From Serinibacter arcticus (lineage in GTDB: Bacteria; Actinomycetota; Actinomycetes; Actinomycetales; Beutenbergiaceae), in the NCBI RefSeq assembly GCF_004786095.1, contig NZ_RHPJ01000003.1:620001-684000 (forward strand): a DNA stretch of 64,000 bases, read 5' to 3'. Under the pieces are notes generated by a model. The model was not told where the DNA came from and did not search any database. It saw only the letters and a program-made list of their open reading frames with translations. Each line of letters begins with the position of its first letter. The first letter of the stretch is position 1. Below are positions 1-9,752 of this stretch, piece after piece. A program made the position numbers and the translations under genes.

Positions 1-1012
1 CGTCGGCGTACCAGTCCAGGTGGCCCGAGACCTCGAACAGCTTGCCCTTGGTCGCGTGCGGGGAGTAGACGAACTCGTAGCCGGCCTCGATGTGCCGCTT
101 GCGCGAGTACTCCTCCATCTCCATGCGGACGACGCCGCCGCGCGGGTGGAAGACGGCGAGGCCGGAGCCGATCTCGTCGGGGAAGGAGAACAGGTCCAGC
201 TCGGTGCCGAGGCGGCGGTGGTCGCGACGCTCGGCCTCCGCCAGGCGCTCGGTGTAGGCGCGCAGCTCGTCCTTGGTCGGCCAGGCCGTCCCGTAGACGC
301 GCTGGAGCTGCGGGTTCTTCTCGCTGCCGCGCCAGTAGGCGGCGGCGCTGCGCATGAGCTGCACGCCGTTGCCGATGAGACGGGTGCTGGGCAGGTGCGG
401 GCCGCGGCACAGGTCCTTCCAGACCACGGCCTCGGTCTCGCGACCGGCGCCGCGCACGTTGTCGTAGATCGTCAGCTCACCGGCGCCGACCTCGACGCTC
501 GCGCCCTCGCCGACCGACTGCTCGTCGTCCGAGACGGCGCTCTTGAGTCCGATGAGCTCGAGCTTGTACGGCTCGTGCGCGAGCTCGGCGCGGGCCTCGT
601 CCTCCGTGACGACGCGACGGCGGAAGGTCTGGCCCTCCTTGATGATCCGGCCCATGACCTTGTCGAGCTCGGTGAGCTGCTCGGGCGTGAACGGCGTCTC
701 GACGTCGAAGTCGTAGTAGAAGCCGTCGGTGATCGGCGGGCCGATGCCGAGCTTGGCGTCCGGGTTGATCTGCTGCACGGCCTGGGCCAGCACGTGGGCG
801 GCGGAGTGGCGCAGGATCGCGAGCCCGTCGGGCGAGTCGATCGTGACGCGCTCGACGCTCGCGTCCGCGGGCAGCTCGCGGTCGAGGTCGCGCAGCTCGC
901 CGTCGACCCGCACCGCCACGACCGTGCGCTCCTTGGCCAGGAGCGCGATCGCCGTCGTCCCCGCCTCGATCACGGTAGGAACGCCGTCGAGGGTGAGGTG
1001 GATCTCGGGCAC
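1..1012 (-). CDS. thrS: Threonine--tRNA ligase, N-terminal part (runs off the left edge)
   Basis: Cytoplasmic enzyme that charges tRNA-Thr. Only about 337 N-terminal residues are in the window; the catalytic core continues beyond base 1. Residues 1-60 ([11 protein letters not shown]...) look like the TGS domain. They are followed by the second additional (editing) domain with an HSAAH element near residue 68 and the family stretch [15 protein letters not shown] catalytic-domain start with [11 protein letters not shown] and [19 protein letters not shown] is also visible. The start chosen is GTG at 1012, with GGAG about 8 nt upstream. The gene stands alone on the minus strand, next to tRNA-Val(CAC). 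The 1013-1083 spacer probably holds its promoter. The family match is strong; the start is moderately certain. Confidence 0.93.
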   Translation of the reverse strand, partial: MPEIHLTLDGVPTVIEAGTTAIALLAKERTVVAVRVDGELRDLDRELPADASVERVTIDSPDGLAILRHSAAHVLAQAVQQINPDAKLGIGPPITDGFYYDFDVETPFTPEQLTELDKVMGRIIKEGQTFRRRVVTEDEARAELAHEPYKLELIGLKSAVSDDEQSVGEGASVEVGAGELTIYDNVRGAGRETEAVVWKDLCRGPHLPSTRLIGNGVQLMRSAAAYWRGSEKNPQLQRVYGTAWPTKDELRAYTERLAEAERRDHRRLGTELDLFSFPDEIGSGLAVFHPRGGVVRMEMEEYSRKRHIEAGYEFVYSPHATKGKLFEVSGHLDWYAD

Positions 1013-1083
1013 AGCGGACTCCAGACGAGGTAGCGGAAGGACCCCTGGAGCCTACTGCCCAGGCCCCGTCGGGAGAACGACGA

Positions 1084-1110
1084 CGCCCCCGGACCGCGGG
1101 TCCGGGGGCG
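1084..1110 (-). terminator. Hairpin terminator after tRNA-Val(CAC)
   Basis: A perfect 12-bp inverted repeat (CGCCCCCGGACC / GGTCCGGGGGCG) with a 3-nt loop lies 9 nt beyond the CCA end of the tRNA in its direction of transcription. There is no U-tract, as usual for factor-independent terminators in high-GC actinobacteria. Confidence 0.7.
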
Positions 1111-1119
1111 TGACGTGCG

Positions 1120-1194
1120 TGGTGGGCGATACTGGTCTCGAACCAGTGACCTCCTCGGTGTGAACGAGGCGCTCTACCGCTGAGCTAATCGCCC
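1120..1194 (-). tRNA. tRNA-Val (anticodon CAC)
   Basis: Full cloverleaf on the minus strand. The acceptor is GGGCGAT/ATCGCCC, the D-loop is TAGCTCAGCGGTAGAGC, and the anticodon stem CCTCG/CGAGG encloses loop TTCACAC (anticodon CAC, reads GTG). The T-arm is CTGGTTCGAGACCAG. Discriminator A is followed by an encoded CCA (1122-1120). The acceptor stem is the same as in the tRNA-Val(GAC) at 2478. Confidence 0.95.
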
Positions 1195-1253
1195 GAGCAC
1201 GGTTCTCACCGTGCGGCCTGTCGATAGTAGCCGAGAACGGCCGGGCTGCCGAA
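1195..1253 (-). promoter_or_regulatory. Probable promoter and leader of tRNA-Val(CAC)
   Basis: Read on the minus strand, a -10-like TACTAT (1229-1224) sits 18 bp after a weak -35-like TTCGGC (1253-1248). This would place the transcript start near 1217, about 23 nt before the mature tRNA. The leader contains a 6-bp hairpin (GCACGG/CCGTGC). The -10 is convincing and the -35 is weak. Confidence 0.5.
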
Positions 1254-1280
1254 TCGGCGCGCTGGCGGCGTTCGCGGCCC

Positions 1281-2126
1281 TCAGGGGTCCAGGTTCTCGC
1301 GCTGCTTGAGCGGGAACAGCTCCCCCATCGCCAGGGTGAGCCGACCGGGCTCCTTGCGCACGCCGTCGACCTCGACGACGGGCGAGATGCCCCGCGTCGA
1401 GGACGTCAGCGCCACGTGCGCCGCGGTGTGGATCGCGCTCAGCGGCACCGTCTCCTCGCGGACCGGGATGCCGGCCTCGGCGGCCCAGTCCAGGACGAGC
1501 GCGCGCGTCACCCCGGCCAGCGCGCCCGACGTGAGCGGCGGCGTCAGGAGACCGCGCTCGTCCTCGAGGAACACGTTCGTGCCGGTGCCCTCGCACAGCT
1601 CGCCGCGGTTGTTGCCGAAGATGGCCTCGCCGGCGCCGTGGGCCCGTGCCCGCGCCAGGGCGAGCGCGTTCTCGCCGTAGGACGTCGTCTTGAGACCGGC
1701 GAGCGCTCCGCGCTCGTTGCGCGTCCACGGGACCACGTGCACCTTGGCGTCGCCGTGCCGGGGTGCGGCCGACGCCGCGACGACGAGCGTCCCCGGTCCC
1801 CCGAGCCGGTCGGACCCGAGCGGGCCGAGCCCCGCGGTCCACGTGATGCGCAGGCGGGCGACGACGCCGGGCTCGGCCTCGTTCCAGGCGGCCGAGACCT
1901 GGGCGACGGCGTCGCGCACCACCGCGTCCTGCGGCGGGTCGATGCCGAGACCGACCGCCGAGGTGGTCAACCGCGCGAGGTGGCGGGTCAGGGCGAAGGG
2001 TTCGCCGTCGAGCAGCTCGCAGGTCTCGAACACCCCGTCGCCGACGACGAAGCCGTGGTCGAGCACGCTCAGGTGTGCACCCCGCGGGTCCACGAGACGG
2101 CCGTCGAACCACGCGATCGTTGTCAT
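1281..2126 (-). CDS. pabC: Aminodeoxychorismate lyase / class IV aminotransferase
   Basis: PLP-dependent fold-type IV enzyme. PabC splits 4-amino-4-deoxychorismate to p-aminobenzoate and pyruvate for folate synthesis. At 281 aa it has the usual length. The N-terminus WFDGRLVDP...LDHGFVVGDGVFET is characteristic. The probable PLP lysine is K146 in GLKTTSYGEN, and the E of GELCEGTGTNVF (about 179) is the conserved PLP-ring contact. Branched-chain or D-amino-acid aminotransferases share this fold; PabC is favoured by length and by the GLKTTSYGEN and LCEGTGTN wording. ATG at 2126 is the clear start. It is a single gene between tRNA genes with no pabAB nearby. Confidence 0.82.
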   Translation of the reverse strand: MTTIAWFDGRLVDPRGAHLSVLDHGFVVGDGVFETCELLDGEPFALTRHLARLTTSAVGLGIDPPQDAVVRDAVAQVSAAWNEAEPGVVARLRITWTAGLGPLGSDRLGGPGTLVVAASAAPRHGDAKVHVVPWTRNERGALAGLKTTSYGENALALARARAHGAGEAIFGNNRGELCEGTGTNVFLEDERGLLTPPLTSGALAGVTRALVLDWAAEAGIPVREETVPLSAIHTAAHVALTSSTRGISPVVEVDGVRKEPGRLTLAMGELFPLKQRENLDP

Positions 2127-2192
2127 GCCAACGAATCATGCCACCTCGGGGGGTCCGGGGAGGCGTCTCGCGACCCGCGGAATCCTGCCGAT

Positions 2193-2222
2193 TTGGTGCT
2201 CAGCGAAATGCTGGGCTAATGT
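2193..2222 (+). promoter_or_regulatory. Promoter of the Gly-Cys-Val tRNA cluster
   Basis: TTGGTG (2193-2198), an 18-bp spacer and TAATGT (2217-2222) form a recognisable sigma-70/HrdB-type promoter. It lies 60 nt before the first tRNA and is AT-richer than its surroundings. The expected transcript start is near 2229. Confidence 0.6.
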
Positions 2223-2281
2223 CTACACCGCACCGGGGAACGGCACGGCGGGACACCGCAGGGCTGACCACCACGGAGCAT

Positions 2282-2353
2282 GCGGATGTGGCGCAGTGGT
2301 AGCGCATCACCTTGCCAAGGTGAGGGTCGCGAGTTCGAATCTCGTCATCCGCT
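2282..2353 (+). tRNA. tRNA-Gly (anticodon GCC)
   Basis: Acceptor GCGGATG/CATCCGC with discriminator T. The D-loop is GCGCAGTGGTAGCGC. The anticodon stem TCACC/GGTGA encloses TTGCCAA (anticodon GCC). The T-arm is GCGAGTTCGAATCTCGT. CCA is not encoded. It is the first gene of a three-tRNA cluster. Confidence 0.95.
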
Positions 2354-2397
2354 CGGAAGGACCCAGGGAGGGCTTCCCCGCCAGGGGATCCAGCCAC

Positions 2398-2468
2398 GGT
2401 GGGTTGGCCGAGAGGCGAGGCAGCGGCCTGCAAAGCCGTATACACGGGTTCGAATCCCGTACCCACCT
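2398..2468 (+). tRNA. tRNA-Cys (anticodon GCA)
   Basis: Acceptor GGTGGGT/ACCCACC with discriminator T, as expected for Cys. Anticodon loop CTGCAAA gives GCA. The T-arm is CGGGTTCGAATCCCG. CCA is not encoded. It lies 44 nt after tRNA-Gly. Confidence 0.94.
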
Positions 2469-2477
2469 CGCACACCT

Positions 2478-2552
2478 GGGCGATTGGCGCAGCGGTAGCG
2501 CGCTTCCCTGACACGGAAGAGGTCACTGGTTCGATCCCAGTATCGCCCACCA
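2478..2552 (+). tRNA. tRNA-Val (anticodon GAC)
   Basis: Acceptor GGGCGAT/ATCGCCC. Anticodon stem CTTCC/GGAAG encloses CTGACAC (anticodon GAC). The T-arm is CTGGTTCGATCCCAG. Discriminator A and an encoded CCA are at 2549-2552. It begins only 9 nt after tRNA-Cys. Together with the CAC isoacceptor at 1120, this window carries two valine tRNAs. Confidence 0.95.
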
Positions 2553-2561
2553 GCTCACGAC

Positions 2562-2587
2562 GGCCCCGGACCATGTGGTCCGGGGCC
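2562..2587 (+). terminator. Terminator of the tRNA cluster
   Basis: A perfect inverted repeat, GGCCCCGGACC(ATGT)GGTCCGGGGCC, starts 10 nt after the tRNA-Val CCA end and is followed by TTCGTCGT. Confidence 0.75.
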
Positions 2588-2599
2588 TTCGTCGTCCCC

Positions 2600-2694
2600 G
2601 GCGCCTCATCCGTGAGAGCGACCCGTGCGCCGCGAGAGCGACGTGTCGGTGGTCGCTCCCACGGCGCGAGGGTCGCTCTCACGGCTGAGGCGCC
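2600..2694. terminator. Long nested hairpin between the tRNA cluster and hrpB
   Basis: The outer arms 2600-2623 and 2671-2694 pair over 24 bp with one mismatch. The inner arms 2627-2642 and 2652-2667 pair over 16 bp with two mismatches. The whole folds as one 95-nt hairpin of about 40 bp. The motif GAGAGCGAC occurs twice in the left half and its complement, exactly or with one change, twice in the right half. It sits 25 nt beyond the hrpB stop and probably terminates hrpB. Confidence 0.6.
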
Positions 2695-2718
2695 GCGCCG
2701 CGGGTGGCGGGCCCGTCG

Positions 2719-5220
2719 TCAGGGCTTCTCCGGCCAGGCGTGCTTGGGGTAGCGGCCGCGCAGGTCCGACCTGACCGCGGTGTACCCCGTCGCCCAGAAC
2801 GAGGCCATGTCCGCCGTGATCGCGGCCGGACGACCCGCCGGTGAGAGCAGGTGCATCACGACGGCGACGCGCCCGTCCGCGAGCCGCGGCGTCTCCCGCA
2901 GCCCGAACGCGTCCTGGAGCTTGACCGCCGCGGCGGGCGCCGCCCCGGAGTAGTCCAGGCGCACGCTGCGACCGCTCGGCAGCGTCACGCGTTCCGGCGC
3001 CAGCTCGTCCAGCCGCGCCGCCTCCGGCCACGGCAGGAGCTGTCGCAGCGCCGCCACCATGTCCAGGCGGCGCAGGTCGCTCAGACGGCTCACCCGGCGC
3101 CCGAGCAGCCAGCCGTCGAGGTGGTCCAGCAGAGCGTCGTCGTCGACGGCCGGCCACGGCTCGCCCAGGTGCTCGTGCAGGAACGCCAGCCGGGTGCGCA
3201 GCGTCGTCGCCGACTCCGACCACGCCAGCGCGTCGAGGCCGTCCCTGCGCAGCACGCGCTGCAGCGCCGCGACCACGAGCGCGGGCGGCGGGTCCGGCAG
3301 CGGGCTGGAGCGCAGCTCGACCGCCCCGAGCACGCGCACCGTCCGGGCGCGCAGGCGACCGCCCTCGAACGTGACTTCCTCGCGCACCGCGAGCAGCGCG
3401 GGGGCGGCCGCCACGGCGGTCTCCTCGTCCAGCGGGACGGCCGACCGGATGACGGCGTCGCGCCTGCCGGGGGTGCGACCGGCGTCGGCGACCGCGAGCC
3501 AGGCCGCACCCCGCAGCGGGGACGCGTCCGCCAGCACCGCACCGGTGCCCGACGTCAGCAGGTACGCGCCGCCGTCGGGACGCAGCCTCGCGATGCGGTC
3601 GGGGTAGGCGAGGGCGACGACCTGGGCCGCGGCACCGTCCTCCGGCGCCCCGGCGGCGCCATCGTCCGCCGCCGCCCGCGGCAGGTCCAGCGTCCGTGCC
3701 GTCGCCATCAGCTGCTCGACGGCGCGAGCCCACTCACCGCCCGCTCCCGCGCGACCACCGCGCCGCAGCCCCCGCAGCGCCGCCGTCAGATCCGCGTCCG
3801 CCACGCGCACGTCCTCGCTCAGCATCGCGACCACCTCCGCCGCGCGCCGCCGTCCCACCAGCGCGGCCCCGTCGATCAGCGCACGTGCCAGCCGCGGGTG
3901 CACGGGCACGTCGGCCATCGCCCGGCCGCGGGCGGTCACACCCCCGTCGACCGCCATCGCCCCCAGCGCGCGCAGCGCCGAGGTCGCCGCCTCGAGCGCG
4001 GGTGCGGGCGGCGGGTCCAGCAGGGCGAGCCCGGTCACGCCCTCGCGCGACCAGCACGCCGCCGCGAGGACCAGCTCGGTGAGGTCGGCCGTGAGGATCT
4101 CGGGCAGCCGGTGCGGGGCGAGACGCGCGTGGTCGCCCTGCGTCCAGGGCCGGTAGACGGCACCGGGACCCTCGCGCCCCGCCCGGCCGGCCCGCTGGGT
4201 CGCCCCGTCGCGGCTGACCAGCACCGTCACCAGTCCCGCGAGCCCGCGCGCGTGGTCGGTCCGCGGTTCGCGCGCGAGCCCGGCGTCCACGACCACGCGC
4301 ACCCCCGGCACCGTGACCGAGGACTCGGCGACCGCCGTCGAGACGATGACGCGCCGTCCGACCCCCGGTCGCAGCGCGCGGTCCTGCTCGCGCGCGTCGA
4401 GGCGGCCGTGCAGGCGCAGGACCTCGAGCGGGCCGCCGCCGTCGGCCACCCCGGCCAGGGACCGCGCCACCTCCTCCACCTCGCCCACGCCCGGCACGAA
4501 CACCAGCACGTCGCCGGTCCGCTCGGCCACGGCGCGCCGGGCCGTCGCGGCGACGTGCGCGATCCACGCCCGCGTCGTCCCGCGGTCGTCGGTGCGCACG
4601 ACCGGCCGCGCCGGCGGGCACCACACCTCCGCCACGGCGAACAGCCCGCCGGGCGAGGTGACCTCGGGAGCGGGACCCGCGTCGTCGCCCCACAGCGTCG
4701 CGAGCCGCTCGGACTCGAGCGTCGCGGACATCGCCACGACCGCGAGGTCCGGCCGCAGCGCGTGCCTCACCTCGTGCAGCATCGCCTGGAGCAGATCGGC
4801 GTCGACGGCGCGCTCGTGCACCTCGTCCAGCACGACGGCGGAGGTCCCCGCCAGCTCCGGATCGCGCTGCAGGCGCCGCAGCAGCACACCGGTGGTCACG
4901 AACTCGACCCGCGTGCCCGGGCCGACGCGACGGTCGCCGCGCACGCTCCACCCGACCGTGCCCCCGACCTCCTCCCCGAGCAGCTGCGCGAGCCGGCGGG
5001 CCGCCGCGCGCGCCGCCAGTCGACGCGGCTGCGTCACGACGACGCGGCCTGGCCGGTCGCGCGCCACCAGGGGCGGCACCAGCGTGGTCTTGCCCGTCCC
5101 CGGAGGTGCGTGCACGACGGCGACGCCCCGCTCCGCCAGCGCCGTCGCGATCGCGGGCAGCACCTCGGCGACGGGGAGGTCCGGCGGGGCGGCGAGCAGG
5201 GCGGCGATCGGGTCGGGCAC
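2719..5220 (-). CDS. hrpB: ATP-dependent helicase HrpB (DEAH-box)
   Basis: DExH/RHA-type superfamily 2 helicase of about 833 aa, the normal HrpB size. Visible motifs: Walker A PGTGKTT (residues 40-46), motif Ia TQPRRLAARAAARRL, DEVH in VVLDEVHERAVDADLL (about 130), SAT in AMSATLES, and QRAGRAGREGPG (motif VI). The helicase-associated C-terminal region with PERVTLPSGRSVRLDY and the C-terminal KHAWPEKP are typical HrpB. I prefer GTG 5220 (VPDPIAALLAAPPDLPV) over GTG 5259, because a CAGACT hexamer lies 6 nt upstream (leaderless type) and because homologues start at this point. The cellular role of HrpB is poorly defined; an RNA helicase role is inferred. It is divergent from the SDR gene. Confidence 0.92.
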   Translation of the reverse strand: MPDPIAALLAAPPDLPVAEVLPAIATALAERGVAVVHAPPGTGKTTLVPPLVARDRPGRVVVTQPRRLAARAAARRLAQLLGEEVGGTVGWSVRGDRRVGPGTRVEFVTTGVLLRRLQRDPELAGTSAVVLDEVHERAVDADLLQAMLHEVRHALRPDLAVVAMSATLESERLATLWGDDAGPAPEVTSPGGLFAVAEVWCPPARPVVRTDDRGTTRAWIAHVAATARRAVAERTGDVLVFVPGVGEVEEVARSLAGVADGGGPLEVLRLHGRLDAREQDRALRPGVGRRVIVSTAVAESSVTVPGVRVVVDAGLAREPRTDHARGLAGLVTVLVSRDGATQRAGRAGREGPGAVYRPWTQGDHARLAPHRLPEILTADLTELVLAAACWSREGVTGLALLDPPPAPALEAATSALRALGAMAVDGGVTARGRAMADVPVHPRLARALIDGAALVGRRRAAEVVAMLSEDVRVADADLTAALRGLRRGGRAGAGGEWARAVEQLMATARTLDLPRAAADDGAAGAPEDGAAAQVVALAYPDRIARLRPDGGAYLLTSGTGAVLADASPLRGAAWLAVADAGRTPGRRDAVIRSAVPLDEETAVAAAPALLAVREEVTFEGGRLRARTVRVLGAVELRSSPLPDPPPALVVAALQRVLRRDGLDALAWSESATTLRTRLAFLHEHLGEPWPAVDDDALLDHLDGWLLGRRVSRLSDLRRLDMVAALRQLLPWPEAARLDELAPERVTLPSGRSVRLDYSGAAPAAAVKLQDAFGLRETPRLADGRVAVVMHLLSPAGRPAAITADMASFWATGYTAVRSDLRGRYPKHAWPEKP

Positions 5221-5313
5221 GCCTCGAGTCTGCCCTCCCGGTAGGATGTTCGCGGCCACGGCCCCCGATCAGCGGCGGATGCGACCTGGTCCCGCTTCTC
5301 CCCCAGGATCCTC

Positions 5314-6807
5314 ATGAGCCACTCCCCCTCCGCCACGCTGCCCGACGACGCCGCCGACCCGATCACCTTCGGCCCCGGCGTCGACCCCGACGACATGGCC
5401 GTCTTCCTCCGCGTGGCCGCCCAGGTCACCCGCCTCGAGACCGGGCACCCCGACATGGTCGCCGCGCGCCGCGCGACCTCGGGCCTGTACAAGCTGGCGA
5501 AGAAGTTCCGGCGCGACGAGAAGCGCCGCGACGAGCTCGCGCACGACGCCGCGGTCATCGCCGCCACCGCGACGGGCAGCCCCGGCCGCATCGACGACGA
5601 GACGCAGGGGCTGCTGCCCTCCTCGGCCGTGACCGACCGCGGACTCGCCGGCACGCTGCTGCAGCCGCAGCCCTGCTACGTCTGCAAGCGGGACTTCACG
5701 CAGGTCGACTGGTTCTACCACCAGCTCTGCCCCGAGTGCTCCGTCGTCAACCACGCCAAGCGCGACGCCCGCACGGACCTGACCGGCCGCCGCGCGCTGC
5801 TCACCGGCGGCCGCGCCAAGATCGGCATGTACATCGCGCTGCGACTCCTGCGCGACGGCGCCGACCTCACCATCACCACGCGCTTCCCGCGCGACGCCGG
5901 GCGCCGGTTCGCGGCGATGGACGACAGCGCCGACTGGCTGCACCGCCTCACGATCGTCGGCATCGACCTGCGCGACCCGGCCCAGGTCGTCGCGCTGGCG
6001 GACGAGGTCGCCGCGCGCGGTCCGCTGGACATCCTCGTCAACAACGCCGCGCAGACCGTGCGCCGCTCCCCCGGCTCCTACTCCGCGCTGGCCGAGGCCG
6101 AGCTGCGCGAGCTGCCCGGCGACCCCGACGTCCCGACCATCACGTTCGGCCGCACCAGCGCCGCCCACCCGGCCATGCTGGCCGGGTCCGTGACCGACCT
6201 TCCGAGCACCGCGCTGGCTCCCGGCGGGGTCGCGCGCGAGGCCCTGGTCGCGGCCAGCGCGTCGCTCGAGCGGCACCTCGCCGGCACGGCCATCGACGCG
6301 GGCGGCCTGCTCCCCGACGAGGTCGACCACAACAGCTGGGTCGCCACGGTCGAGAACGTCGATCCGATGGAGCTGCTGGAGGTGCAGCTGTGCAACTCGA
6401 CCGCGCCGTTCATCCTGCTCTCGCGGCTGCGCGCGGCGATGACCGCGACCTCGACCGGGCGCGCCTACGTCGTCAACGTCTCCGCCATGGAGGGCGTGTT
6501 CAACCGCGGCTACAAGGGTCCGGGTCACCCGCACACGAACATGGCCAAGGCGGCCGTCAACATGCTCACGCGCACGAGCGCCGGCGAGCTCGCCGAGCAC
6601 GGGATCTACATGACGAGCGTCGACACCGGCTGGATCACCGACGAGCGCCCGCACACCACCAAGATCCGGCTCGCGCAGGAGGGTTTCCACGCTCCCCTGG
6701 ACCTCGTCGACGGCGCCGCACGCGTCTACGACCCGATCGTGCGCGGCGAGAGCGGCGAGCTGCTGTTCGGCTGCTTCCTGAAGGACTACGAGCGCGCCGC
6801 CTGGTGA
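5314..6807 (+). CDS. SDR-family protein with N-terminal zinc ribbon, atypical active site
   Basis: 497 aa, about twice a classical SDR. Residues 1-115 are a hydrophilic N-terminal region. Residues 121-142 hold CYVC...CPEC, a likely zinc ribbon. A Rossmann/SDR domain follows: dinucleotide motif TGGRAKIG (about 167-174), D-L-R near 215 and NNAAQT near 243. Further on come NVSAMEGVF near 390 and MAKAAVNM near 410. A long insertion (about 250-345) separates NNAA from the active-site Ser. At four residues before the Lys, where SDRs carry Tyr, there is Thr (HTNMAK), so the YxxxK catalytic pair is not intact. Substrate and reaction are unknown. Overall fold assignment is firm and function is open. 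It is monocistronic, divergent from hrpB. Confidence 0.75.
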   Translation: MSHSPSATLPDDAADPITFGPGVDPDDMAVFLRVAAQVTRLETGHPDMVAARRATSGLYKLAKKFRRDEKRRDELAHDAAVIAATATGSPGRIDDETQGLLPSSAVTDRGLAGTLLQPQPCYVCKRDFTQVDWFYHQLCPECSVVNHAKRDARTDLTGRRALLTGGRAKIGMYIALRLLRDGADLTITTRFPRDAGRRFAAMDDSADWLHRLTIVGIDLRDPAQVVALADEVAARGPLDILVNNAAQTVRRSPGSYSALAEAELRELPGDPDVPTITFGRTSAAHPAMLAGSVTDLPSTALAPGGVAREALVAASASLERHLAGTAIDAGGLLPDEVDHNSWVATVENVDPMELLEVQLCNSTAPFILLSRLRAAMTATSTGRAYVVNVSAMEGVFNRGYKGPGHPHTNMAKAAVNMLTRTSAGELAEHGIYMTSVDTGWITDERPHTTKIRLAQEGFHAPLDLVDGAARVYDPIVRGESGELLFGCFLKDYERAAW

Positions 6808-6879
6808 CGGGCACCCGCGCTCGGGGGCGGGGCGATCGCCGTCGTTGACCACCGCCGCCCCCCGGCGGAGGCTGGTGGG

Positions 6880-7410
6880 ATGAGTGACGACGGCGACGCC
6901 CAGCCCCTCGAGCGCACGCCCGACGGTCGGTACGTCGTCATCGACGGCCGGCGCTGGCGCGCCACGGACCCCGGCATCCCCGAGCCGCTCGCGGCCGAGC
7001 TGCGCAAGGCGCTGATGGCGGCGCGCCGCGACGTCGGTGCGGCCACGCGACGGGGCGAGGACCCGACGCCGGTCCGCCGCCGGGTGCAGGCCGCGAAGGT
7101 CGCGCTCGGCGAGCGTGGCCGGCCGTGGTGGGAGCCCGCGCAGGAGGAGACGGACGACGACGAGCGGATCGCGGAGACCGTCCGCGCGATGGTCGACGTC
7201 CGCTCGCCCGGCACGACCTGCCCGAGCGACGTGGCCCGGATCGTCGGCGGTGAGGACTGGCGCGCGCTGATGCCCGCGGTGCGTCGCGTGGCCGAGCAGC
7301 TGGTGGCGGAGGGCGCCGTCGTCGTCACCCAGAAGGGAGAACCGGTGCCGACGCCGTGGCGGGGACCGGTGCGGATCGGACTGCCCGTCCGCGGGGACGC
7401 CGAGGTGTGA
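6880..7410 (+). CDS. DUF3253 domain protein with N-terminal YVVIDGRRWRATDP module
   Basis: 176 aa. The C-terminal half (about 87-172) matches DUF3253: an IAETVRAMVDVR helix, CPSDVARIVGGEDWRALMPAVRRVAEQLV, then TQKGEPVP and GPVRIGLP. That layout looks like a winged-helix fold. The N-terminal half (about 10-55) is a separate short conserved module (GRYVVIDGRRWRATDPGIP...LRKALMAARRDVG), seen in small actinobacterial proteins often mislabelled 'Tol transporter'. The combination looks like a two-module fusion. No catalytic residues are obvious and DNA binding would be a guess. ATG 6880 has GGAGG 9 nt upstream. Confidence 0.72.
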   Translation: MSDDGDAQPLERTPDGRYVVIDGRRWRATDPGIPEPLAAELRKALMAARRDVGAATRRGEDPTPVRRRVQAAKVALGERGRPWWEPAQEETDDDERIAETVRAMVDVRSPGTTCPSDVARIVGGEDWRALMPAVRRVAEQLVAEGAVVVTQKGEPVPTPWRGPVRIGLPVRGDAEV

Positions 7411-7472
7411 CGCGCACCACCGGGGGTGGACGACTTCGAGGCGAAGTCCTACCCCTGTGCCAATCTTGACCC

Positions 7473-9748
<2,276 letters not shown>

Positions 9749-9752
<4 letters not shown>

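Noticed and set aside
20-1033. Long plus-strand ORF at the left edge
   Set aside because: It is the antisense shadow of thrS; composition is typical of high-GC reverse frames (Arg/Leu/Val/Asp-rich, no domain), while the minus strand encodes clear threonyl-tRNA synthetase motifs.
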